64,000 bases of DNA. Source: Bradyrhizobium yuanmingense. GTDB lineage: Bacteria; Pseudomonadota; Alphaproteobacteria; Rhizobiales; Xanthobacteraceae. Position numbers and translations under genes: made by a program. The notes beneath the pieces are model-generated. The model had not been told where the DNA came from and ran no database searches. It saw only the letters and a list, made by a program, of their open reading frames with translations. Numbering within the stretch: the first letter of the stretch is position 1; every line of letters begins with the position of its first letter. Location: NCBI RefSeq assembly GCF_029167105.1, contig NZ_JARFML010000015.1:1-64000 (forward strand). The letters are read 5' to 3'. This document shows, in pieces, positions 9,182 through 16,507 of this stretch.

Positions 9182-9463
9182 ATGTTGAGGAAACTTTCGC
9201 TTGCCGCTGTCGCCGCGGTCGCGCTGGGAGCTGCGTTGGCACCGACCTCGGCCTCCGCCCACTGGCAAGGCGGCGGGCATGGCGGCGGCCGGCACCACGG
9301 GCACGCGCACCATCATCACGGCCATCACCACGGCCATGGCTGGGGCGGACCCCGCTTCTACGCTGGCGGTCCGGTGTCCTACGGTTATGGCGGCTGCTAT
9401 GTGCGCCGGCTGGTCCCGACCCCCTGGGGACCCCGCTGGCGGCTGATCAACCGCTGCTACTGA
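9182..9463 (+). CDS. Small secreted histidine- and glycine-rich protein
   Basis: The 93-residue product has a clear signal peptide (MLRKLSLAAVAAVALGAALA, cleavage likely after SASA). A short domain of alternating His and Gly follows (about residues 28-53, at least 15 histidines), then a GGPVSYGYGG stretch and a conserved-looking C-terminus ending RWRLINRCY. Similar small periplasmic proteins are common in Bradyrhizobium and are of unknown function. The His cluster suggests metal binding (inference). AGGAGA precedes the ATG and a hairpin terminator follows, so it looks monocistronic. Confidence 0.75.
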   Translation: MLRKLSLAAVAAVALGAALAPTSASAHWQGGGHGGGRHHGHAHHHHGHHHGHGWGGPRFYAGGPVSYGYGGCYVRRLVPTPWGPRWRLINRCY

Positions 9464-9518
9464 GCCCGTCAGCACCTTCCGAAGGCTACCTAAGCCCCCC
9501 AAGGTAGCTTCCAAGAGA

Positions 9519-9548
9519 AGCCCCGGCGCCCCCCTCGCCGGGGGCTTT
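9519..9548 (+). terminator. Hairpin terminator after the His-rich protein gene
   Basis: AGCCCCGGCG pairs with CGCCGGGGGCT around a C-rich loop and is followed by TTTGCCTTG. The T-run is short. A second, weaker hairpin (AAGGCTACC / AAGGTAGCTT) lies just upstream at 9482-9510. Confidence 0.55.
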
Positions 9549-9678
9549 GCCTTGAGCGTACAAGGCGCCGCTCATACAATTTTTACGAGAATGCCCGGCT
9601 TTTCCCACAGCCAGCGAAACCATCTAGCCGGCAATGACTTGGTACGGTGTCCTTACTTCGAGAACACGGAACCTTGCA

Positions 9679-9852
9679 ATGGCTGGGCTTTTGGCCAATG
9701 ACAGCGAACAGATCGACCGGCGCACCAGCCGCTCGATTTGCGATGCCGTGGGCGAGCGGCTGCAGCAGAGCCTCCGGCCCGAGCCGCGCCTGCCGACCCA
9801 TCTCGAGCAGCTCCTGAACGAGCTGCAGCGGCGCGAGCGCGAGACGCACTAA
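9679..9852 (+). CDS. Small hypothetical protein (57 aa)
   Basis: Begins MAGLLANDSEQIDRRTSR and is charged and helical, with no signal peptide or membrane segment. Family unknown; it resembles small conserved proteins of Bradyrhizobium (impression only). I chose the ATG at 9679 because CGGAA lies about 8 bases upstream; the frame stays open to 9634. It ends 46 bases before the ABC-F gene and may be co-transcribed with it. Confidence 0.55.
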   Translation: MAGLLANDSEQIDRRTSRSICDAVGERLQQSLRPEPRLPTHLEQLLNELQRRERETH

Positions 9853-9898
9853 CGGAAAAACGAGTTGCGTTCGCCGCGCCTTGCGGTGACAAGGCCGC

Positions 9899-11758
9899 AT
9901 GCTCGCCATCACCGACCTCTCCATCCGCCTCGCCGGACGCCTTTTGATCGACCAGAGTTCCGTGCAGATCACGCCCGGATCGCGTGTCGGCCTGGTCGGA
10001 CGCAACGGCACCGGCAAGTCGACGCTGTTCAAGGTGATCCGCGGCGAGCTTGGGGCCGAGCACGGCTCGGTGACCCTGCCGCCGCGCTGGCGCATCGGCA
10101 GCCTTGCGCAGGAAGCGCCGAACGGTCCCGAAAGCCTGATCTCGGTCGTGCTCAAGGCCGACCTCGAACGCGACGCGCTGCTGACCGAGGCCGAGCACGC
10201 GACCGATCCGCACCGCATCGCCGAGATCCAGACCCGCCTCGTCGACATCGACGCCCACTCGGCGCCGAGCCGCGCGGCCGCGATCCTCTCCGGCCTCGGC
10301 TTCTCCGCCGCCGATCAGCTTCGCCCCTGCGCCGAGTTCTCCGGCGGATGGCGCATGCGCGTTGCGCTCGCCGCAACGCTGTTCGCGGCGCCCGACCTTC
10401 TGCTGCTCGACGAGCCCACCAATTATCTCGACCTCGAAGGCACGCTGTGGCTGGAGGATCACCTTGCGCATTATCCGCGCACGGTGATCGTGATCAGCCA
10501 CGACCGCGACCTCCTGGAAAGCTCGGTCGACCAGATCCTGCACCTGGAGCGCGGCAAGCTCACGCTCTACAAGGGCTCTTATTCCTCGTTCGAGGAGCAG
10601 CGCGCCGCGCGCGAGCTGCTCGATGCCAAGGCGGTCAAACGCCAGGAGGCCGAACGCGCCCGCCTGCAGGCCTTCGTCGACCGCTTCAAGGCCAAAGCCT
10701 CGAAAGCCCGGCAGGCACAGTCGCGCGTCAAGATGCTGGAGCGGCTGAAGCCGATCACGGCGCTGGTCACCGAGGACGTGCGCGAGATCAGCTTCCCGGC
10801 ACCGGAGAAGATCTTGTCGCCGCCGATCATCGCCGTCGACAACGCCTCGGTCGGCTATGACCCGGCGAGCCCGGTGCTGGGCCGCGTCACCTTGCGCATC
10901 GACAACGACGACCGCATCGCGCTGCTGGGCGCCAACGGCAACGGCAAGTCGACGCTGGTAAAACTGCTCGCCGGGCGTCTTGCGCCGTTCTCCGGCAGGG
11001 TGACGCGCGCGGACAAGCTGTCGATCGCCTATTTCGCGCAGCACCAGCTCGATGAGCTCAACGAGGACGCCTCCGCCTACGACCACGTCCGCAAGCTGAT
11101 GGGCGATGCGCCCGAAGCCAAGGTGCGGGCGCGCGCCGGCGCGATCGGCTTCTCCGGCAAGGCGGCCGACACCAAGGCCGGCAAATTGTCAGGCGGCGAG
11201 AAGGCGCGCCTTCTCCTAGGCCTTGCGACCTTCTTCGGCCCCAACATGATCATCCTGGACGAGCCGACCAACCATCTCGACATCGACAGCCGCGGCGCGC
11301 TTGCAGAAGCGATCAACGAGTTTCCCGGCGCGGTGATCATGGTCTCGCACGACCGCTACCTCATCGAGGCCTGCGCCGATCGGCTCTGGATCGTCGCCGA
11401 CCGCACCGTGACCAATTACGAGGGCGATCTCGACGAATATCGCCGTCTGGTGCTGTCCACGCGCAACGCCGAGGCCCCGCGCGAGCGCAGTGCGCCGCCT
11501 GAGAAGCCGCAACGGCCGAAAGCGGACAATCGCGGAGGCTTGAAGAAGCGCATCGCCGAAGCCGAGGCCGAGATCGCCCGCGTCAGCGAGATCATTGCCA
11601 AGATCGACGCGGCGCTGGCCCTGCCCGACATTTTTACGCGCGATCCAAAACAGGCCGCGCAGCTGTCGAAGGCGCGCGCCAACGCGGCCGACGCATTGGC
11701 GCGCGCGGAGGAGCAATGGCTCGAAGCGAGCACGCAGTTTGACGAGGCGGCGGGCTAG
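9899..11758 (+). CDS. ABC-F family ATPase (Uup/YheS/EttA-like)
   Basis: Cytoplasmic tandem ABC ATPase without membrane domains; characterised ABC-F proteins act on the ribosome. The 619-residue product has two nucleotide-binding domains. The first has Walker A GRNGTGKST (35-43), signature FSGGWRMRVALA and Walker B LLLLDEPTNYLD. The second has GANGNGKST, LSGGEKARLLLG and MIILDEPTNHLD. A charged linker around 240-280 lies between them. The C-terminal 90 residues form a coiled coil (LKKRIAEAEAEIARVSEII), as in Uup. Exact subfamily is uncertain. Confidence 0.9.
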   Translation: MLAITDLSIRLAGRLLIDQSSVQITPGSRVGLVGRNGTGKSTLFKVIRGELGAEHGSVTLPPRWRIGSLAQEAPNGPESLISVVLKADLERDALLTEAEHATDPHRIAEIQTRLVDIDAHSAPSRAAAILSGLGFSAADQLRPCAEFSGGWRMRVALAATLFAAPDLLLLDEPTNYLDLEGTLWLEDHLAHYPRTVIVISHDRDLLESSVDQILHLERGKLTLYKGSYSSFEEQRAARELLDAKAVKRQEAERARLQAFVDRFKAKASKARQAQSRVKMLERLKPITALVTEDVREISFPAPEKILSPPIIAVDNASVGYDPASPVLGRVTLRIDNDDRIALLGANGNGKSTLVKLLAGRLAPFSGRVTRADKLSIAYFAQHQLDELNEDASAYDHVRKLMGDAPEAKVRARAGAIGFSGKAADTKAGKLSGGEKARLLLGLATFFGPNMIILDEPTNHLDIDSRGALAEAINEFPGAVIMVSHDRYLIEACADRLWIVADRTVTNYEGDLDEYRRLVLSTRNAEAPRERSAPPEKPQRPKADNRGGLKKRIAEAEAEIARVSEIIAKIDAALALPDIFTRDPKQAAQLSKARANAADALARAEEQWLEASTQFDEAAG

Positions 11759-11791
11759 CGCTCCTCCGCGAGCCGCTCCGACCAAACGTGC

Positions 11792-11812
11792 AAAACAACC
11801 CCATGCACAGTA
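11792..11812 (+). repeat. 21-bp interspersed motif, copy 1, followed by a hairpin
   Basis: A 21-base sequence beginning AAAACAACCCCATG and ending CACAGTA is found identically at 54082-54102. Both copies are on the plus strand, 33-39 bases after a plus-strand stop codon. Copy 1 runs straight into a perfect 10-bp hairpin (TACCGGTGTT at 11811-11820, AACACCGGTA at 11823-11832). Function unknown; it could be part of a transcription end signal. Confidence 0.6.
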
Positions 11813-11896
11813 CCGGTGTTAGAACACCGGTATGCGACCTATTGATGAAGCTGCTTTTTGCCCGCTCGGCCGGCACACCCGGCGGATCGCATTAGC

Positions 11897-12862
11897 TCAA
11901 TCCGCGTATTGCCCGGCCGCCTTGATGATCGGCGCCCAGCGGTCGATCTCGCTCGTCAGCGTCGCCCCTAACGCCTCCGGCGTCGCCTTGTCCTGCGGGA
12001 CCGGCTCGGTATTGATGTCGTTGAACCGGGCGATGAGCGCGGGATCCCTGAGCGCCGCCTGAAGCGCCGCCGTCAGCTTCTGAACGACCGCCGGCGGCGT
12101 GCCCTTGGGCGCATAGATGCCGTGCCAGACACCGAGCTCGAAGCCTTTGAGGCCGGCCTCGTCGGCCGTCGGCAGATCGGGCAGGCTCTTCAGCCGCTCC
12201 TTGGTGGTGATCGCGTAGGCCTTGACCTGCTTGGCCGTGATCGGCCCGGTGGTGTTGGTGGCCTGATCGCAGGTGAGATCGATCTGCTTGCCGAGCAGAT
12301 CGTTCATGATCGGGCCGTTGCCCTTGTATGGCACCGTGGTGAGCTGCTTCTGGATCGCGGTCATGAACAGCATGCCGCACAGATGCGAGGCCGCCCCCAG
12401 GCCGGCATTGGCATAGGTCAACTTGTCGCCCTGCTGCCGGGCATAGGCGACCAGCTCCTTGAGCGTGTCGGCCGGGAAATCGGGCCGCGCAATGATGGTC
12501 ATCGGCGCGTTGGTGACGAGCCCGATCGGCGCAAAGGCCGTCTTGGTGTCGTAGCTGAGATTGCGATACAGCGTCGCCGCTGTGGAGATGCCGACATGAT
12601 GGATCAGCAGCGTGTAGCCGTCCGGCTGGGCGCGCGCGGCCCGGGTCGTGCCGATGGTACCGCCGGCGCCGGTCGCGTTCTCGACGATGACCTGCTGTCC
12701 CAGCGATTTCGCCATGCCGGCCGCGGTCAGGCGCGCGATGGTGTCGGTCGGCCCGCCCGCGGCGAATGGAACCAGCATGGTGATGGGCCGGGTCGGATAG
12801 TCCTGCGCGAATGCCGCGCCAGACGACAAGAGCAGCGCCGATAAGAGAGCAATGAACCGCAT
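11897..12862 (-). CDS. Bug-family (TctC-like) periplasmic solute-binding protein
   Basis: Extracytoplasmic receptor of the tripartite tricarboxylate transporter type; members bind carboxylates and related small acids. The 321-residue protein has a signal peptide (MRFIALLSALLLSSGAAFA, cleaved before QDYPTRP) and family motifs YPTRPITMLVPFAAGGPTD, GAGGTIGT and ANAGLGAASHL. I chose the ATG at 12862 because GGAGGA precedes it; a longer frame lacks this. No TctA/TctB membrane genes are nearby, so it is an orphan receptor, common in this family. The substrate cannot be predicted. Confidence 0.88.
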   Translation of the reverse strand: MRFIALLSALLLSSGAAFAQDYPTRPITMLVPFAAGGPTDTIARLTAAGMAKSLGQQVIVENATGAGGTIGTTRAARAQPDGYTLLIHHVGISTAATLYRNLSYDTKTAFAPIGLVTNAPMTIIARPDFPADTLKELVAYARQQGDKLTYANAGLGAASHLCGMLFMTAIQKQLTTVPYKGNGPIMNDLLGKQIDLTCDQATNTTGPITAKQVKAYAITTKERLKSLPDLPTADEAGLKGFELGVWHGIYAPKGTPPAVVQKLTAALQAALRDPALIARFNDINTEPVPQDKATPEALGATLTSEIDRWAPIIKAAGQYAD

Positions 12863-13043
12863 TTGTTTCCTCCGGATTGTTGTTTGCGCCATCAAAGCGC
12901 ATTCCGGGGCGCGCGACCAGCGCTACGCGCTGGAGGCGCATCTGCTGCGGCGCGTCGCACGTCATGCGGCTTTATGGTACGATGCAGCGCTGACTTTTCT
13001 GCCAAAGCATATTTTGAAGCGCCAATTTTGAAGGAGATCCCGG

Positions 13044-13832
13044 ATGTCGTCACCCGAACCGATCAAGTTCACCGACGGCGCGGCTTACGAGCGCTTCATG
13101 TCGCCCTGGAGCCGATCGGCCGGCAATTTGTTCCTGGACTGGCTCGCGCCCCGTCCGGGACTGGCCTGGGTGGATGTCGGTGCCGGCAACGGCGCGTTCA
13201 CCGAACTCCTTCTTGCAAGATCGGCCCCTTCGTCGGTTTGCGCAATTGATCCCTCCGATGCCCAGATTGCCACTGCGCGCGAAAAGTTGGCGGCAGAGCA
13301 GGTCGAACTCTCGATCGGCGACGCGATGGCCCTTCCCTATGAGCCCAACCGCTTCGACATCGCCGTGATGGCACTGGTGTTGTTCTTCGTCCCCGATCCG
13401 CGCAAGGGCGCCGCGGAAATGGTCCGCGTCACCAAACCCGGCGGCTTGGTCGCGTCCTACACTTGGGACATTTTGCGCGGCGGCACGCCCACGCAACCAT
13501 TGTGGGAGGAGTTGGATGCGCTTGGCATCCCGGCAGCGCGGCCGCCGAGTGCGGACATCTCGCGGTTCGAGGCGCTGAAGGCGCTCTGGGCGGAGCTCGG
13601 TCTGCGCGACATCGAAACGCGCGAGCTGGTGGTCGAGCGAACGTTCTCTGACTTCGACGACTACTGGCTGTCCATGGTCGTGAGCAGCCCGACCGGCGTC
13701 GTGGCAAAGCTATCGGAGGCCGAGGGTGCGGAGCTCAAACGTCGGCTCCAGGCGCGACTGCCGGCAAGCGCGAGCGGCGCGATCACCTTTCATGCTTCGG
13801 CGACTGCGATCAAGGGCCGCAAAGCGCCTTGA
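13044..13832 (+). CDS. Class I SAM-dependent methyltransferase
   Basis: 262 residues with SAM-binding motif I VDVGAGNG (43-50), the acidic post-I region AIDPSDAQIATARE and the motif LPYEPNRFDIAVMALVLFFVPDP, typical of the UbiE/methyltransf_11 type. The acceptor is unknown. AAGGAGATCCCGG precedes the ATG. The gene stands alone, divergent from the Bug-family gene and convergent with marR. No domain outside the methyltransferase fold is visible. Confidence 0.85.
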   Translation: MSSPEPIKFTDGAAYERFMSPWSRSAGNLFLDWLAPRPGLAWVDVGAGNGAFTELLLARSAPSSVCAIDPSDAQIATAREKLAAEQVELSIGDAMALPYEPNRFDIAVMALVLFFVPDPRKGAAEMVRVTKPGGLVASYTWDILRGGTPTQPLWEELDALGIPAARPPSADISRFEALKALWAELGLRDIETRELVVERTFSDFDDYWLSMVVSSPTGVVAKLSEAEGAELKRRLQARLPASASGAITFHASATAIKGRKAP

Positions 13833-13880
13833 TGACCTGCGCGGCTCGGGCGTCGCCCGACCTTGCCGCTCGCTCAAGCG

Positions 13881-14351
13881 CTACGTCTGCGCCTCAGCTT
13901 CGCTCTCGAGCTTGTTGCGGAGTGCCGCGACGATGCGATGAACCGTTTGCAGATCCTTGACCGCAAGCCCTTCGGAAAGGCTGTTGACCCACGGCGCCTG
14001 CAAAGCCATGGCGGCATCGAAAGCGCGCCGCCCCTTGTCGGTGAGGACGACGAGCTGCGCCCGGCGGTGGTGCGGATTGGCCTCGAAAGCAACGAGGCCT
14101 TCCGCTTGGAGGTCGTTGACGATCCGCTGCACGTTCTGGCGATTGCCGCCGAGATCGCGGGCGAGCCAGGCCACCGGCTGCGGTCGCTCCGCCTGCACGA
14201 TGGCGCCGAGAATCTGCCAGCGGGCGCTGGTGAGCCCGAGCCGGGCCACCAAGCGGTCCCCTGCGGTCAGGAGCAGGCTGTTCAGCCGGAACAAGTCAAG
14301 CATGAGGTTCGTCAGAGCATCGCCGGCCGGCGTTCGCAGGGATTTCCGCAT
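13881..14351 (-). CDS. MarR-family transcriptional regulator
   Basis: 156-residue winged-helix regulator. The DNA-binding core is LTSARWQILGAIVQAERPQP (about 40-59) followed by VAWLARDLGGNRQNVQRIVNDLQAEGLV and the wing NPHHRRAQLVVLTDKGRR. Dimerisation helices flank it. It is divergent from a small monooxygenase-fold gene, with only 97 bases between the starts; that gap contains a perfect 18-bp palindrome, likely its operator. The arrangement suggests autoregulation and control of the neighbour and the membrane-protein gene behind it. Confidence 0.88.
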   Translation of the reverse strand: MRKSLRTPAGDALTNLMLDLFRLNSLLLTAGDRLVARLGLTSARWQILGAIVQAERPQPVAWLARDLGGNRQNVQRIVNDLQAEGLVAFEANPHHRRAQLVVLTDKGRRAFDAAMALQAPWVNSLSEGLAVKDLQTVHRIVAALRNKLESEAEAQT

Positions 14352-14370
14352 CCGTCACCATAGAATATGA

Positions 14371-14399
14371 TTGACATCATGATGTCAAATTACTAGATT
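14371..14399 (+). promoter_or_regulatory. MarR operator palindrome overlapping a predicted promoter
   Basis: TTGACATCATGATGTCAA (14371-14388) is a perfect palindrome. Its left end is also a consensus -35 box (TTGACA), and TAGATT at 14394-14399 lies 17 bases downstream as a -10 box for the 14449 gene. The mirrored TTGACA on the minus strand could serve marR, though its -10 is weaker (TATTCT at 15 bases). CACCATA occurs three times around it (14356, 14400, 14419). Confidence 0.6.
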
Positions 14400-14448
14400 C
14401 ACCATAGTACCACATTGACACCATAAAACCATATCGACGGAGTTCGTC

Positions 14449-14817
14449 ATGGCGCCCCTAAGCCCACTGGACCCGAACTTTCCCATCGAGCGTCAGCTCG
14501 GCATCGACACCAGCCCCGTGGTGCTGGTGAATCTTTTCGCCCTAGACAAAACCGACGAACAAAGCTTTCTCCAGACTTGGCGGGACGATGCCGCCTTCAT
14601 GAAGCGGCAGCCGGGCTTCATCTCCACCCAGCTTCACCGAGCGATTGGCGAAAGCCCCACCTATCTGAACTATGCGGTTTGGGAATCGACCGCCGACTTC
14701 CGGGCTGCGTTCACGCACCCCGAGTTCAGGTCGAAGATCTCGGCTTACCCTGCATCCGCGGTCGCCTCCCCGCACCTGTTCCAGAAAGTCGCAGTGCCCG
14801 GCATCTGCGTCGCTTAG
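14449..14817 (+). CDS. Antibiotic-biosynthesis-monooxygenase (ABM) fold protein
   Basis: 122 residues, matching the small dimeric ferredoxin-like ABM fold: VVLVNLFALDKTDEQSFLQTWRDDA... with F-x-x-P-G-F-I-S-x-x-L-H (KRQPGFISTQLHR, about residues 51-63) and a YAVWESTADFRAAFTHPEF segment. Members are quinol monooxygenases, haem-degrading enzymes or of unknown role; the substrate is not predictable. GGAG precedes the ATG. It is the first gene after the MarR operator and is followed by a membrane-protein gene 23 bases on. Confidence 0.75.
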   Translation: MAPLSPLDPNFPIERQLGIDTSPVVLVNLFALDKTDEQSFLQTWRDDAAFMKRQPGFISTQLHRAIGESPTYLNYAVWESTADFRAAFTHPEFRSKISAYPASAVASPHLFQKVAVPGICVA

Positions 14818-14840
14818 CTCGCTTCGAAAACGGCAGACCC

Positions 14841-15314
14841 ATGACCAAGATCATCCACCCGGTCGCGGGAGCGGTCGCACTGATCACCATTGCGACTTTC
14901 TGGCTTTCCACGGCTCTCACCGAGCTGTTTGCGTCACACGAGACCATCGCCATGGTGAAGACCGCCATACCGTGGGGCTTCCTGCTGCTCATTCCGATGC
15001 TTGCGGCGACGGGAGGCTCGGGATTCGTCCTGGCAAAGCAGCGGCGCGCCGGCCTAATCGGTGCGAAGATCAAACGCATGCCGTTCATTGCCGGCAACGG
15101 CATCCTGGTTCTGATTCCCGCCGCGTTGTTTCTTGCCTCCAAGGCGAAGGCCGCGGAGTTCGACACCACGTTCTACGCCGTGCAGGCTCTCGAACTGGCC
15201 GCCGGAGCAACGAACATCGTTCTGCTCGGTCTCAATATGCGTGACGGCTTCAAGATGAAGGGCCGCTTGCGCGTTCGCCAGCCTGATCGCTTGCGCACCA
15301 AGCCGATCCACTGA
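14841..15314 (+). CDS. Conserved membrane protein, four predicted helices
   Basis: 157 residues starting MTKIIHPVAGAVALITIATF, with hydrophobic segments near residues 9-28, 40-58, 80-98 and 110-130. The C-terminus is basic (MKGRLRVRQPDRLRTK). I do not recognise a characterised family. The in-frame open stretch reaches back into the previous gene, but ATG at 14841 places the start 23 bases after that gene's stop. Probably in one MarR-controlled operon with the ABM-fold protein (inferred from spacing). Confidence 0.7.
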   Translation: MTKIIHPVAGAVALITIATFWLSTALTELFASHETIAMVKTAIPWGFLLLIPMLAATGGSGFVLAKQRRAGLIGAKIKRMPFIAGNGILVLIPAALFLASKAKAAEFDTTFYAVQALELAAGATNIVLLGLNMRDGFKMKGRLRVRQPDRLRTKPIH

Positions 15315-15407
15315 GGGCGCCGCTAACCCGGCTTTGCATCGGGCCGGCCCCGCTGATGTCCTGGAGCGACGGCTGTTCCGTTTCACTGCGGCGGAGGCGA
15401 TCTCCGC

Positions 15408-15929
15408 CTACGCCTGCTTCTTCTTCGGCTTGGCCGCCCTCGGCACCGGCTGCGGGTCCGGATTGCCTTCGATCGAGGACAGACGTCCAGCGGTGAACGT
15501 GTAGACGCCCGCGCGCGGACCGGTGGTCCAGGTGACGACGGCGACGCGGCGGCCGATGGCATCGTTGGAGAGATTGACGCTCGAGGGTGCCCCGATGCCG
15601 CGCACCACGTCGCATTCGGTGTGGCCGAGCGCGACCGTGCCGCCGATCGGCGCGGGCGTCGTCGAGGCATTGGCATCGGCCGGTCCGGGCGGCGGCGCCA
15701 TGCCGGGACAGGCGCCGTTGGCGCTGACGAGATCCTCAGCTCCGACCGGCTTGTCCGGGGTCAGCGGCGGCGATTCGATCGAGATATTCTTGATGAAGAG
15801 ACGGCCGGGTTTCTGGAACCATTCGGCATCCTTCGACAGCAAATCGGCCCCGCCCGCGCAGCCCGCGACCAGCGGTGCTACGGCAGCCAACGCAATCAAG
15901 AGCGAGCCGGGAAGCTTTTGATGTCGCAC
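15408..15929 (-). CDS. Putative lipoprotein of unknown function
   Basis: About 173 residues. The N-terminus VRHQKLPGSLLIALAAVAPLVAGC is a lipoprotein signal with lipobox LVAGC; the lipidated Cys is residue 24. The mature part includes a CDVVRGIGAPSSVNLSNDA stretch and ends in a basic PRAAKPKKKQA tail. It might be an SmpA/BamE-like small fold (the GxPSxV pattern), but this is weak. GTG at 15929 is chosen because GGGGAA lies upstream; another GTG six codons earlier (15947) is possible. Confidence 0.65.
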   Translation of the reverse strand: MRHQKLPGSLLIALAAVAPLVAGCAGGADLLSKDAEWFQKPGRLFIKNISIESPPLTPDKPVGAEDLVSANGACPGMAPPPGPADANASTTPAPIGGTVALGHTECDVVRGIGAPSSVNLSNDAIGRRVAVVTWTTGPRAGVYTFTAGRLSSIEGNPDPQPVPRAAKPKKKQA

Positions 15930-16048
15930 GATAAACGAATTCCCCACGTGAAGGACCAGCCCTAAGCGATTGTCCCAACATCCCTTTGCGGCATGAAGGT
16001 GGCCGAAGTCAGCATCGCCCGAAAAGTGCAAATTATCATTAATTGCGG

Positions 16049-16501
16049 CTAATTGCGCTTCTGCCACCGGCCGCGGTCGTCGGCCTGCCAATAGGTGACA
16101 TCAAATCCCCGCGCCTTGCAATCCGTCCAGGCGGTGCGGGCGAGCGCAAGCGCGTCGGGATCGTCGCCGTTGAACAGTAGCACCATGCGCTCATAGCCCT
16201 GGGCGTCCTCCGGCAGCGCGGCGTTGTCGACCAGGAAGCGGACATTTGCCCCATTGGGATTGCCGCCCTCGATCGCCAGCACGATCGGCTGGTCCGCAAC
16301 ATCGTTCACCCGCCATGTCGCGTGCGGCAGGAATGAATCGTCGCGATAGGTCCACAAATGCGAGTCGAGCGCATCGGCGCGCTCCTCCGAGGTCGACTGC
16401 ACCACGACGCGCCAGCCGCGCTCGAGCGATTTCTCGAGAAGCGGCGGCAACACATTCTCCACCGTCATGTTTTGCAGATGGTAGAACAGCACTTCAGTCA
16501 T
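16049..16501 (-). CDS. holC: DNA polymerase III chi subunit HolC
   Basis: The chi subunit links the clamp loader to single-strand-binding protein. The 150-residue protein begins MTEVLFYHLQNMTVENVLPPLLEKSLERGWR and has the family's LWTYRDDSFLPHA and NGDDP motifs. It begins six bases after the pepA stop, the pepA-holC pairing seen in many proteobacteria. Length and motifs are normal. Confidence 0.9.
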   Translation of the reverse strand: MTEVLFYHLQNMTVENVLPPLLEKSLERGWRVVVQSTSEERADALDSHLWTYRDDSFLPHATWRVNDVADQPIVLAIEGGNPNGANVRFLVDNAALPEDAQGYERMVLLFNGDDPDALALARTAWTDCKARGFDVTYWQADDRGRWQKRN

Positions 16502-16507
16502 GTCGGG

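Noticed and set aside
9653..11086. A 477-codon minus-strand open frame opposite the ABC-F gene
   Set aside because: Antisense shadow of a clear ABC ATPase; low-complexity composition and no family motif.
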